64,000 nt of DNA from SHZI01 sp041396045 (GTDB taxonomy: Bacteria; Pseudomonadota; Gammaproteobacteria; Steroidobacterales; GCA-2729495), in assembly GCA_041396045.1 (NCBI GenBank), contig JAWKZI010000005.1, positions 62,001 through 126,000 on the forward strand, in the 5' to 3' direction. The translations under genes and the position numbers were made by a program. This document shows, in pieces, positions 44,937 through 53,856 of the stretch. Position 1 is the first letter of the stretch; each line of letters begins with the position of its first letter. The notes below the pieces were generated by a model. It ran no database searches, was not told the origin of the DNA, and worked only from the letters and a program-made list of their open reading frames with translations.

Positions 44937-45995
44937 ATGCCAAAACAGTCCCAAAGTCGGCCCGGGTATCGCATGCTCGCCGAATGGAGTCCGCACCAGG
45001 CAACCTGGTTTTCCTGGCCGCACAATCCGGACACCTGGGCTGAATTCGCCCGGTGCCGAACGTGCTTGCGGAAGCGGTGGCTGCGCTGGCTCGCAGCGAA
45101 CTGGTCCGTATCAACGTCCAGGACGCCAGCCATGGCTATCACGTACAAAACTGCTGGCCGGCAAAGTACCGGCTGAGCGAATGGTGTTGCACCAGTTTCC
45201 TACGAATGATTCCTGGTGCCGGGACCACGGTGCGATCTTTGTCAGTCGTGAGCCTGATCCGGATGCGACACAGCATCCACCGCTAAAGGCACTGAATTTC
45301 GAGTACAACGCCTGGGGTCAAGTACCCGCCGTTTGATCTGGACAACGGTATTCCGGAACGGATGGCCGCGGCACTCGATGTGCCTTTAGAGAGCATCCCG
45401 ATGGTACTTGAGGGCGGTTCAATCGACGTCAATGGCCGTGGCGCCTCTGCTGACCACGGAGCAATGTCTCCTTAACCCCAATCGCAATCCCGACATGAGT
45501 CGCGAGGGATATCGAGACCGGCTCCGGATTTGCTTAGCGTCAGCCAGATCATCCTGGCTGGGCGAGGGCATCGTTGGCGACGATACCGATGGTCATATTG
45601 ACGACATCACCCGCTTCGTCTCCGAAGATCAGGTGGTAACCGTCGTAGAGCAGGATCCTGCGGATGAGAATCATGACGCACTGAAAGCAAATCGCGAGCG
45701 GCTCGAAGGTATTCAACTGGCTGACGGCCGGCCTCTGCGGGTGGTTGAATTGCCGATGCCGGCGGCACTGTATCGGGACGGTCAGCGCTTGCCAGCCAGC
45801 TATGCCAACTTCTATGTGGGCAACCGCGTCGTACTATTGCCCACATTCAATTGCCCGGCTGATGAGGAATCAGCAGCGATTCTGGCTCGCGGTTTCCCCG
45901 GACGGCGCATCGTCAGCCTGGACTGTCGCGACGTTGTAGTGGGTCTGGGAACCTTCCACTGCCTCACCCAGCAGGTGCCGGTCGCCCCCGAGTAG
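44937..45995 (+). pseudogene. aguA: Agmatine deiminase, interrupted by about four frameshifts
   Basis: Pieces of one protein lie in three frames: RMLAEWSPHQATWFSWPHNPDTWAEFAR, then VPNVLAEAVAALARSE..., then ERMVLHQFPTNDSWCRDHGAIFVSREPDPD...FEYNAWG, then KYPPFDLDNGIPERMAAAL...VLEGGSIDVNGRG, then LLTTEQCLLNPNRNPDMSREG to the end. Shifts fall near 45051 (-1), 45155 (-1), 45317 (+1) and 45440 (+1), net zero, giving about 352 residues. The catalytic Cys motif (GLGTFHCLTQQ) is intact. The enzyme turns agmatine into N-carbamoylputrescine. Given the mixture of insertions and deletions, sequence error is likely. Confidence 0.85.
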
Positions 45996-46071
45996 GCAAC
46001 CACGCCCATTTTTCAGTTGTTCCGGGGGCGCGTATTCCCTAAGCTCTCGCTGCGCTCTGCGGGGAAATATC

Positions 46072-47043
46072 ATGACCACAATAAGCAAGTTTGTTCACCA
46101 CCATTTCAGGCATTTCAACAGTGCTGCCCTGGTCGATGCTGCGGATGCCTATGTGCGGCATCTGGAATCCGGTGGCTTGATGTTTGTAACACTTGCGGGT
46201 GCCATGAGTACGGCCGAGCTGGGCCTCTCGCTGGCAGAGATGATCCGGCAGGACAAGGTGCATGGCATTAGCTGCACCGGCGCGAATCTGGAGGAAGATG
46301 TCTTCAATCTCGTGGCTCACGACCACTACGTGAGGATTCCGGGTTATCGCCACCTGACTGCCCAGGACGAGGAGGATCTGCTGGCCCGCCACCTGAATCG
46401 CGGTACCGATACCTGTAGCCCGGAAGAAGAGGCTATCCGGCGGATCGAGCGCGCGGTACTCGACGAGTGGACCCGCGCCGACCAGAGTGGCAAGCGCTAT
46501 TTTCCTCACGAGTTCCTGTATCGGATCATTCGTTCTGGAGTACTGAAGCAGTACTACCAGATCGACCCGAAGGACAGCTGGCTCCTGGCCGCCTGCGAGA
46601 AGAACCTGCCAATTTTTGTGCCTGGCTGGGAAGACTCCACGCTGGGCAACATCTACAGCTCCCATGTCATCACGGGAGACATCAAGAATGTGCACACGGT
46701 TCGTACCGGCATCGAGTACATGGTTGAGCTGGCGACGTGGTATCAGGCGAACTGCCGCCAGCATTCCATCGGCTTTTTCCAGATTGGTGGCGGTATTGCC
46801 GGTGATTTCCCCATCTGCGTTGTTCCGATGCTGGAGCAGGATCTGCAGATCCGTGATATTCCGCGTTGGGGATATTTCTGCCAGATCAGCGATTCCACGA
46901 CCAGCTACGGGTCCTACTCCGGCGCTGTGCCGAACGAGAAAATCACCTGGGGAAAATTGTCTGCTGACACTCCCAAGTTCATTATTGAGTCGGATGCGAC
47001 GATTGTCGCCCCGCTGATTTTTGCCTGCGTATTGGGGCACTGA
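46072..47043 (+). CDS. Deoxyhypusine synthase-like protein (probable polyamine aminobutyl transferase)
   Basis: 323 residues of the deoxyhypusine synthase family. Visible are an NAD-binding Rossmann-like core (VTLAGAMSTAELGLSLAEMI; ISCTGANLEEDVFNLV; QIGGGIAGDFPICV) and the lysine that forms the enzyme imine intermediate, in the ITWGKL context (about K295). Bacteria have no eIF5A, so the enzyme cannot be a true hypusine synthase; members of this family in bacteria have been linked to homospermidine formation. Its position between agmatine deiminase and arginine decarboxylase supports a polyamine substrate, probably putrescine. GGGGAAATATC precedes the ATG. Confidence 0.85.
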   Translation: MTTISKFVHHHFRHFNSAALVDAADAYVRHLESGGLMFVTLAGAMSTAELGLSLAEMIRQDKVHGISCTGANLEEDVFNLVAHDHYVRIPGYRHLTAQDEEDLLARHLNRGTDTCSPEEEAIRRIERAVLDEWTRADQSGKRYFPHEFLYRIIRSGVLKQYYQIDPKDSWLLAACEKNLPIFVPGWEDSTLGNIYSSHVITGDIKNVHTVRTGIEYMVELATWYQANCRQHSIGFFQIGGGIAGDFPICVVPMLEQDLQIRDIPRWGYFCQISDSTTSYGSYSGAVPNEKITWGKLSADTPKFIIESDATIVAPLIFACVLGH

Positions 47044-47055
47044 GAAGGAACGTCG

Positions 47056-49056
47056 TTGGTCGAGCGCGTAGTATCCGCAAGCCGGGAGTCCGCCCCGTCT
47101 GCTGAAGTCCAGTGGACGCCCGAGGACTCAACCGAACTCTATAGGGTTGAATCCTGGGGTGATTCGTTTTTCCGGATCAACGAGCATGGGCATGCCTCCG
47201 TGCAGCCCTTCGGCGATGATCGCCTGTCCATCGATTTTGTAAAGCTGATCGAGGAAGTGGAGCGGCGTGCCATTTCGTTCCCGGTGCTGATCCGCTTCCA
47301 GGACGTGTTGCAGGCCCGGGTACGGATGTTGAACGAGGCTTTTGCCTCGGCGATAGAGGAAGCTGGCTATGGCAACAGCTATACCGGCGTGTATCCGATC
47401 AAGGTCAATCAACTCCATGAAGTTGTTGAGGAAGTGCTGGACGCCGGCCGCAAGTACGGCATGGGACTCGAGTGCGGGTCCAAGGGTGAGCTGATTGCCT
47501 GTCTGCCGCATCTGACCGAAGACGGTATGTTGCTGGTCTGTAACGGGGTCAAGGATCGAGCAATGCTTGCCTTGATCCTCTCTTCGCAGCGACTGGGCCT
47601 GAACGTTATCCCGGTCATGGAAAAATTTGCGGAGTTCGAGACCTTGCTGGAACTGGCCGACGCCCAGGGCCAGGTGCCGATACTCGGCGTACGGGTGCGT
47701 CTGGCCACGCGTGGTTCAGGTCGCTGGTCGGAGTCCGGTGGCGCGCGCTCCAAGTTTGGCCTGTCGATACCGGAACTGGTTCGACTGGTTGCCGAACTGG
47801 AACGACGCGGCAAGCCGGAAGCGCTGGCCCTGCTGCATTTTCATATCGGCAGCCAGATCATCGACATCCAGGTCCTCAAGCGGGCCCTGAAGGAGATGAC
47901 GCAGATCTACGCCTCACTACATCAGCGCGGCATTCCGGTGCGCTATGTTGATGTCGGGGGTGGCCTGGGAGTGAGCTACGGCGCTGGCCATGGCCGCGGC
48001 GAAACCGGCGTGAACTACGGGCTGCAGGAATATGCCAATGCGGTCGTATTTGCGATCAAGGAAGTGTGCGACGCGCAGGATGTCCCGAATCCGATCATTG
48101 TGTCGGAAAGTGGCCGTGCCATTACCGCGCACCATTCGGTGCTGCTGGTGCCGGTGCTTGAGGGACACCGGCGCAATGGCGGGCACCACGTGGAAATACC
48201 AGCGGAGCCGCATGCAGCGGTGGAATCCATGGTCAAGACCCTGGACAATGTCCGGGATCCCGATCGGGAACCACAGGAACTGATCGAGGCCTACCACGAC
48301 ATTGAAGAGGTCCGCATAGAATCGCGAACGCTGTTCAGTCTGGGCTATCTGGAGCTGGGCCAGCTTGCTGCGGTCGAGGATCTCTACTGGTCCATCGCAC
48401 GAGACCTGCTCGATCGCCTGCGCAAAGCCGAACTCGACCCGACACCGGCAGAAGAACTTGAGCTTGAAGACAAACTGACCGATCGCTATCTGTGCAACTT
48501 CTCGGTGTTCCAGTCGATTCTCGACCACTGGGCCATTGACCAGTCATTTCCGATCCTTCCCATTGACTGTCTGGATGAAAAGCCGGATCGCCGGGCAGTG
48601 CTTGTCGATCTCACTTGTGATTCGGATGGCAAGGTCAGCCACTACATCTCGGCAATGAATGACAAGAGTTTCCTGCCGGTGCATTCCCTTCAGGATAATC
48701 GTCCGTACTACCTGGGATTTTTCCTGATGGGTGCCTATCAGGACATCATGGGCGATGCGCACAACCTGTTTGGCCGTGTGCCCGAAGTGCATGTGTATGC
48801 CGATGCCGAAGAGCAGGACAACTTCTGGATCGAACGCGTGATCCCCGGCGCGACCATCCACGAGATGCTGGCGCATGTGCAGTACTTTCCGAATGACCTG
48901 AGTCGCCGGATGAGCGACATTGTCAAACGCAAGATCGATGCAGGCGTTATCCGCCCGAAACTGGCCATGGATATCCTTGGACAGTATGTTGCCTTCTTCA
49001 ACGGCACCACCTACTGCGACGCGCAGCCGGTCAACGCTGTGGAGCGACCAACATGA
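47056..49056 (+). CDS. speA: Biosynthetic arginine decarboxylase
   Basis: 666 residues (E. coli SpeA 658). PLP-binding lysine at about 116 (GVYPIKVNQ), HFHIGSQI and the glycine-rich phosphate loop (VDVGGGLGVSYG) are present, as is the late dimer-interface region (DLTCDSDGKVSHYI). It makes agmatine, the substrate of the upstream deiminase. The start is TTG with GAAGGA six bases upstream, 12 bp after the deoxyhypusine synthase-like gene. It overlaps aguB by four bases. Confidence 0.96.
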   Translation: MVERVVSASRESAPSAEVQWTPEDSTELYRVESWGDSFFRINEHGHASVQPFGDDRLSIDFVKLIEEVERRAISFPVLIRFQDVLQARVRMLNEAFASAIEEAGYGNSYTGVYPIKVNQLHEVVEEVLDAGRKYGMGLECGSKGELIACLPHLTEDGMLLVCNGVKDRAMLALILSSQRLGLNVIPVMEKFAEFETLLELADAQGQVPILGVRVRLATRGSGRWSESGGARSKFGLSIPELVRLVAELERRGKPEALALLHFHIGSQIIDIQVLKRALKEMTQIYASLHQRGIPVRYVDVGGGLGVSYGAGHGRGETGVNYGLQEYANAVVFAIKEVCDAQDVPNPIIVSESGRAITAHHSVLLVPVLEGHRRNGGHHVEIPAEPHAAVESMVKTLDNVRDPDREPQELIEAYHDIEEVRIESRTLFSLGYLELGQLAAVEDLYWSIARDLLDRLRKAELDPTPAEELELEDKLTDRYLCNFSVFQSILDHWAIDQSFPILPIDCLDEKPDRRAVLVDLTCDSDGKVSHYISAMNDKSFLPVHSLQDNRPYYLGFFLMGAYQDIMGDAHNLFGRVPEVHVYADAEEQDNFWIERVIPGATIHEMLAHVQYFPNDLSRRMSDIVKRKIDAGVIRPKLAMDILGQYVAFFNGTTYCDAQPVNAVERPT

Positions 49057-49940
49057 CAAAAGCCGCCTTGCCGACTGCGCTGATCCAGATGCGATGTTCC
49101 GAAGACCCGGCTGACAACCTGCAGCGCGCCCTGGAATTTACGCGCCAGGCAGCTCAGAAAGGTGCCCGGCTTATCTGCCTGCCTGAACTTTTTCGCAGCC
49201 GCTATTTCTGCCAGAGCGAAGACAGCGCAAACTTTGCCCTGGCCGAACCGGTGCCCGGACCCACCACCGAGGCCTTTGCCGGGATCGCAGCCGAGTTCGA
49301 TGCGGCGATCGTCATCAGTCTCTTTGAACGACGCGCGCCGGGCCTGTTTCACAACACAGCGGCCGTGATTGACGGGCGCAAGGGTTACGCGGGCAAGTAC
49401 CGGAAAATGCACATTCCGGATGATCCCCGCTATTACGAGAAGTATTACTTCACACCCGGCGATCTCGGCTTCCAGTCCTTTCCGACGACCGCCGGCAAAC
49501 TGGGCGTGCTCGTTTGCTGGGATCAGTGGTATCCGGAGGCGGCCCGTCTGACCGCGCTCAAGGGTGCCGAGATTCTGATCTATCCGACGGCGATCGGCTG
49601 GCATCCGGAGGAGAAGGATCAGGTAGGTGATCGGCAGCACGACGCATGGGAACTGGCTCAAAGAGCTCATGCTGTGGCCAATGGCTGTTATGTGCTGTCC
49701 ATCAACCGTACCGGTTTCGAGCCGGATCCCACCGGCCATGGCGGCGTCGAATTCTGGGGGCAGAGCTTTGCCGTGGCGCCGGATGGGCGAGTGCTGGTCC
49801 GTGGCCCGGTTGGTCAGGAAGCAATTCTGGAAGTTGAACTCCATGTGGCCGAAATCGAGGCCTTCCGTATCGGCTGGCCGTTTCTGCGCGACCGGCGCAT
49901 AGATGCCTACGAGGAAATTACCCGGCGATTCTCCGACTAG
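49053..49940 (+). CDS. aguB: N-carbamoylputrescine amidase
   Basis: 295 residues, nitrilase superfamily. Catalytic triad Glu45 (ICLPELFRSRYFC), Lys118 (KYRKMHIPDD) and Cys155 (VLVCWDQWYPEAARL); the RSRYFCQ and IGWHPEEKD segments are specific to this amidase. It hydrolyses N-carbamoylputrescine to putrescine, CO2 and ammonia, closing the arginine-to-putrescine route. Its stop overlaps that of the convergent DUF3088 gene. Confidence 0.95.
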   Translation: MTKAALPTALIQMRCSEDPADNLQRALEFTRQAAQKGARLICLPELFRSRYFCQSEDSANFALAEPVPGPTTEAFAGIAAEFDAAIVISLFERRAPGLFHNTAAVIDGRKGYAGKYRKMHIPDDPRYYEKYYFTPGDLGFQSFPTTAGKLGVLVCWDQWYPEAARLTALKGAEILIYPTAIGWHPEEKDQVGDRQHDAWELAQRAHAVANGCYVLSINRTGFEPDPTGHGGVEFWGQSFAVAPDGRVLVRGPVGQEAILEVELHVAEIEAFRIGWPFLRDRRIDAYEEITRRFSD

Positions 49941-50296
49941 TGCGGCGTGCCAATGCCGTAACGCCGTGCCAGGTACTTGCCGATCTCGCTGACCCCGTTC
50001 AGAAATGGACGCCCCTGGAACACCCCGAAATCCAGGCCATGCAAAGCGGCGTCGGCCGCTGAATTGGTGGTCGGCGGGAGCACCAGAACAGGCAAGCCCT
50101 GATTGGCTGCACCAATAGCCGCTATCACCGCGGCCCTGGGTCGCGGGAAGTCGACGTATTCCACAATCAGCTTTGTACGAAGTGCCGGATAAAACGACAG
50201 AAGCCCCTCGATCGTTGCGCAAGACGGGCAGTAGCAGGGGCCCTGGTCGCCATCCATGAAGTCGGGTTGCAGCAGAAACAACTGGTCTTTTGTCAC
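49937..50296 (-). CDS. DUF3088 family protein
   Basis: 119 residues, thioredoxin-like length and layout. LLQPDFMDGDQGPCYCPSCATIEGLL carries a CYCPSC cysteine cluster near residues 19-24, and the C-terminus contains FLNGVSEIGKYLARRYG. The family has no established function; the cysteines suggest redox or metal binding. The GTG start has AAAGGA five bases upstream. It converges on aguB with overlapping stop codons. Confidence 0.8.
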   Translation of the reverse strand: MTKDQLFLLQPDFMDGDQGPCYCPSCATIEGLLSFYPALRTKLIVEYVDFPRPRAAVIAAIGAANQGLPVLVLPPTTNSAADAALHGLDFGVFQGRPFLNGVSEIGKYLARRYGIGTPH

Positions 50297-50418
50297 GTCA
50301 GTCCTTTCGCCGGTTGATGATCGGATACGCGGTCTGACCCGCGATGTTTTGTCTGCCTGCGACGGCATTGATACGGTGCATAATTCAACACAAGCAATTT
50401 ACTGCGGGAGCTGTCTGA

Positions 50419-50790
50419 ATGGTTAACTATATTGCCACGATCTATGCGAAGCCCGGCCAGGAACTGGCTGTAACCAAGTTCTATCAGGACATGGAGCCGA
50501 TGCTTGCGGCGGCTCAAGGATACAAGGGCCGCCAGTTGTTGCGTGCCCGACCGGGCACCCTGGAAGCTGAGGTGCGCCGTGTGACACCACCCGAACAGCT
50601 CAAGGCGCATGCGCACGAGAAGGCGGGTCCCGAGGGTGTGCATTTTGTGCTCATTGAGCAATGGGACACCGTTGCCGACCGCGTGGCGTTCGCGCGCGGC
50701 GTGTCTGCCACACGAGGGAAGGAACTGTTTCCATACATCCTGCCCATGCACACACATGAGTTTTACGAGGACGTGACACCGAAAGAGTGA
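50419..50790 (+). CDS. ABM-like (antibiotic biosynthesis monooxygenase-fold) protein
   Basis: 123 residues. The layout of a ferredoxin-like alpha/beta barrel is seen (NYIATIYAKPGQELAVTKFYQDMEPML at the start; FVLIEQWDTVADRVAF and LPMHTHEFYED later). Proteins of this fold include quinone and heme monooxygenases, but no catalytic residue can be assigned. It is translationally coupled to the protease gene (GTGA overlap). Confidence 0.65.
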   Translation: MVNYIATIYAKPGQELAVTKFYQDMEPMLAAAQGYKGRQLLRARPGTLEAEVRRVTPPEQLKAHAHEKAGPEGVHFVLIEQWDTVADRVAFARGVSATRGKELFPYILPMHTHEFYEDVTPKE

Positions 50791-51593
50791 AACATCCAAA
50801 GTCGGGATTGTGTGTCCTGAAGAAGCATTGTTCACAGGCCGCCCTGGCGTGGATCGGACTGCTACTGGCGGGCCGGTGCCTGGCTATCGCGCATGGTACG
50901 CAACCAACCGAGGCCGAGTTTGCCGCCGGGATGCCCTGGGCCGTTGTGATCGTCAGTGCCTCCGGTCCCGGCATCTGTACGGGCAGTCTGATCTCTTCAA
51001 CGTTCGTACTGACCGCCGCACATTGCGCGGGCAGCGGCCAGACTGTGCTCTACGGCAGTCGATCCCGGGAAGGGGCGCGCAGGGTGGCGGTCAGAGAGTC
51101 GATCCGTCACCCGAAGTTCAGCCGTGATCCGATCACCCATGACCTGGGGCTCTTGCGTCTGGTGCATCCGGTACGTGTGCCAACGGTGCCGGTAGCCGGT
51201 CGCGCCGAGGCGTGGAGTTTGCTGCGTCCCGGTGCGGAAGCAATGATTCTCGGCTGGGGCAAGACCAGTGACGGGGTTGATCGGCCCGATATCGTGCTGC
51301 AAGCCCGGATCCGTCTGACAGAGGTCGGTATTGTCGGCACCCACATCGCCATTCGGACCCTGCGCGGGGGGGCGTGTGGAGGTGATAGCGGTGGGCCACT
51401 GCTGATGAAGGCGACTGATGGGCAGATGGTATTGCTGGGTGTGGCCAGCATTACGGACGGCAATCTCTGTGCTGCCGGTGGTGGTCTGGCCGGATACACC
51501 AATGTGCCCGCACTGCTGGATTTTATCCGCGCCAACGTCCCGGACTGGACGGAAAGGCCGCCGCCACTGGATTTTGGCCAGACCGCCCACTAG
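50787..51593 (+). CDS. Secreted trypsin-like serine protease (S1 family)
   Basis: 268 residues with a signal peptide (about 15-35). The catalytic triad is complete: His79 (LTAAHC), Asp119 (THDLGLLRL), Ser201 (GACGGDSGGPLL). It therefore should be an active exported endopeptidase. The start is GTG overlapping the end of the ABM-like gene. The C-terminus ends in a Pro-rich tail. Confidence 0.9.
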   Translation: MKHPKSGLCVLKKHCSQAALAWIGLLLAGRCLAIAHGTQPTEAEFAAGMPWAVVIVSASGPGICTGSLISSTFVLTAAHCAGSGQTVLYGSRSREGARRVAVRESIRHPKFSRDPITHDLGLLRLVHPVRVPTVPVAGRAEAWSLLRPGAEAMILGWGKTSDGVDRPDIVLQARIRLTEVGIVGTHIAIRTLRGGACGGDSGGPLLMKATDGQMVLLGVASITDGNLCAAGGGLAGYTNVPALLDFIRANVPDWTERPPPLDFGQTAH

Positions 51594-51666
51594 TCGAGTA
51601 CTATCAGTAACTTGGCTGATTGAGCCATTGCGGCTTTCACGGATAGTAGACCCGGCTCACAAGCCG

Positions 51667-51697
51667 TATTGTCATGTAAGTATGACAATAGTACAAT
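51667..51697 (+). promoter_or_regulatory. Promoter with overlapping 9-bp operator dyad before the TauD-like gene
   Basis: A perfect inverted repeat, TATTGTCAT (51667-51675) and ATGACAATA (51682-51690) with a 6-base spacer, overlaps a sigma-70 type promoter: -35 TTGTCA (51669-51674), 17-base spacer, -10 TACAAT (51692-51697). Transcription would start near 51704, with a short leader and AGGAG before the ATG. A repressor bound here would block RNA polymerase. The regulator is unknown. Confidence 0.7.
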
Positions 51698-51721
51698 GAC
51701 TGTTACTTCAGGAGATTGAAC

Positions 51722-52639
51722 ATGGCAGCCACTGCCGAAACCGTATCCGCCAAGAAATCATCCCAGAGCTCCGTGCAATCGGCCAATGCCGGCATGCAGA
51801 TTCGCCCGCTCACAGGAGCACTGGGTTGCGAGATCTTCGGCGTTAACCTTGCCGAGCTGTCCGACGCGGACTTTGGCCGGATTCATCAGGCATTTCTCGA
51901 CTATTCCGCGGTCATGTTTCATGACCAGCATCTGACACAGGAGCAGTTCGCCGAATTCGGGCAGCGCTTCGGCAAACTTGAAGACGAGCCATTTCTCCCG
52001 CACCGGGGTGAGGTCAAGGGCATTTTTTATCTGCGCGGAGCGCCGAAGGACGGCAAGACCCTGTCGACCCAGAATCTCGGCTGGCACGCGGATCACACCT
52101 ATCAGAAGAATCCCAGTCTCGGGGCGATGCTGTATGCACGGGAAGTTCCTGATGCGGGCGGCGATACGCTGTTTGCCAGCAACTACCTGTCGTATGAAGG
52201 ATTGTCGCCGGCGATGCAGGCCTTTCTGGATGACAAGATTGCCATTCACGATGTTCTGCAATATGGCCTGAACTCGGGACATCATTCAGCGGCTTCGGTG
52301 GGTGCCATCGACATGCTGCGCAAGATGCGCGACCGCTTTCCCCAGATGGAGCATCCACTGATCTGTCGCCATCCGGAGACCGGTCGCAAGATGCTTTACA
52401 TCAACCAGGCATGGACGATCGCCATCAAGGACTTGAACCGTGATGAGAGTGACGCCTTGCTCAACATGCTGAAGCGGCACTCTGTCCGCGACATCTACTG
52501 CTGCCGGTTCCGTTACCGCAACAATTCACTGATGCTCTGGGACAATCGGGCTGTACAGCACAGTCCCAACTCTGACTACACAGGTCAGCGCCTGATGTGG
52601 CGGTTGGCCCTGCACAGCGACTGGGTACCTTCCCGGTAG
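51722..52639 (+). CDS. TauD/TfdA family Fe(II)/2-oxoglutarate dioxygenase
   Basis: 305 residues. The iron-binding HxD (WHADHTY, His122/Asp124), a distal His (RAVQHSPNSDY) and the 2-oxoglutarate Arg region (RLMWRLALH) are present. Substrate cannot be told from the sequence; the family includes taurine and aryloxyalkanoate dioxygenases. The ATG has AGGAG eight bases upstream. It has its own promoter/operator. Confidence 0.88.
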   Translation: MAATAETVSAKKSSQSSVQSANAGMQIRPLTGALGCEIFGVNLAELSDADFGRIHQAFLDYSAVMFHDQHLTQEQFAEFGQRFGKLEDEPFLPHRGEVKGIFYLRGAPKDGKTLSTQNLGWHADHTYQKNPSLGAMLYAREVPDAGGDTLFASNYLSYEGLSPAMQAFLDDKIAIHDVLQYGLNSGHHSAASVGAIDMLRKMRDRFPQMEHPLICRHPETGRKMLYINQAWTIAIKDLNRDESDALLNMLKRHSVRDIYCCRFRYRNNSLMLWDNRAVQHSPNSDYTGQRLMWRLALHSDWVPSR

Positions 52640-52657
52640 ACCCACTCGACATCGTAT

Positions 52658-52695
52658 GCCTTCAGGCGTGATCAATATCGGTCGCGCCTGAAGGC
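52658..52695. repeat. Inverted repeat after the TauD-like gene
   Basis: Arms GCCTTCAGGCG (52658-52668) and CGCCTGAAGGC (52685-52695) pair perfectly over 11 bp with a 16-base loop. No clear T-run follows, so it may be a weak terminator or an element in front of the DUF1838 gene. Confidence 0.6.
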
Positions 52696-52746
52696 GCTCC
52701 TGCGTTGACGTAAACTGCGTTCTCCTGACCCTGGGAGGCCGCAGTC

Positions 52747-53856
52747 ATGTCATCACACCTGGTAACCGATCTGCTGCTTGATCGTCGATCTGCGATCAAG
52801 ACCACTCTTAAAACGAGCCTGGGCCTTGGTCTGGGCATTGGCATGAGTCCGCTCGGCCTGGCCAGCGGCGCAACTGCCGCTGCCCCACCGGCAACCGGCT
52901 CACTCGACTACAGCGACCCTGCCGACAATCTGTATGCCTTTGGGAAGATCTGGGCCGGCTACGACGAGCCGGTAGTCGGAGGGTTCCATGGCCTTATGTA
53001 TCTGCGAATTCCCGGGCGGCGCATGGTGCCGGTGTTTGGCTACACCGGGACAGGCACGCTTCTGGCGAAGATCGACGAGAACAAGGACCTGTGGCTCAAG
53101 TCGCGGGAGACCGGTTACTTCACCGATCTGCGCACCGGCGACATCCTGGAAACCTGGTACAACCCGTTCACGGAGAAGACCGTACCGGTCTACCACTTCT
53201 ATAACGACATGCTGGTCGGCAAGATTGGCAAGGAAATCCCGAAGTTTTTCATTGGCGGTGCCGGAGACAGTCCCACCTTGATGAACGAGGGTACTGCCTT
53301 TCCCGATGCATCCGGTCGATACCCGTTTATCCTGCCGTTCCAGAGCTATGGCAACGATATGCTGCTGTCCTGGGACTACACCCACGACTATACGAACCCG
53401 GTAACCCCCGAGGGCTGGCCACGCTCGTCGACGGGCAAGCGCACGACACCGTCGGAACATTTCACCTTCAGCTTTTCACGTCAGGAGCTTGAAGATCGGA
53501 GTACGCCGTCAGTGCGCTTTAACGCAGGTTTTTCCCGTATATCGGAATGCTGGCCATTTATGCAAATGGGTGGCACACCCTATGCTGGCGCAGCGCTGTT
53601 TGGACGCATGTTCAGCCACAAGGGGCTCAAAGGTCTGGACGATGTGCCGCCCAAAGTGCGCGCCTACATCGAGAAGCACGCGCCGGAATATTTCACGTTG
53701 CCAGAGCGCTGGGTACCGGACAACTCGCGAGTGGAGACCTGGAAGGCATACGCCCAGGATATCCGGCCGGAGAATCCGGACTATCCGTGGAAGGCGTCAG
53801 GGTTCAAGGTGCCGACCGGCAGTGGCAAGGACCATCGTTCCTGGTCCAGGCCATGA
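52747..53856 (+). CDS. DUF1838 family exported protein (Tat-type signal)
   Basis: 369 residues. The N-terminus has a twin-arginine-like signal (LLDRRSAIKTTLKTSLGLGLG). The mature part corresponds to DUF1838 (FGKIWAGYDEPVVGGFHGLMYLR; GDILETWYNPFTEKTVPVYHFYNDM; FTFSFSRQELED). The family has no known biochemical function. GGGAGG precedes the ATG, and its stop overlaps rlmN (ATGA), although no functional link is evident. Confidence 0.85.
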   Translation: MSSHLVTDLLLDRRSAIKTTLKTSLGLGLGIGMSPLGLASGATAAAPPATGSLDYSDPADNLYAFGKIWAGYDEPVVGGFHGLMYLRIPGRRMVPVFGYTGTGTLLAKIDENKDLWLKSRETGYFTDLRTGDILETWYNPFTEKTVPVYHFYNDMLVGKIGKEIPKFFIGGAGDSPTLMNEGTAFPDASGRYPFILPFQSYGNDMLLSWDYTHDYTNPVTPEGWPRSSTGKRTTPSEHFTFSFSRQELEDRSTPSVRFNAGFSRISECWPFMQMGGTPYAGAALFGRMFSHKGLKGLDDVPPKVRAYIEKHAPEYFTLPERWVPDNSRVETWKAYAQDIRPENPDYPWKASGFKVPTGSGKDHRSWSRP

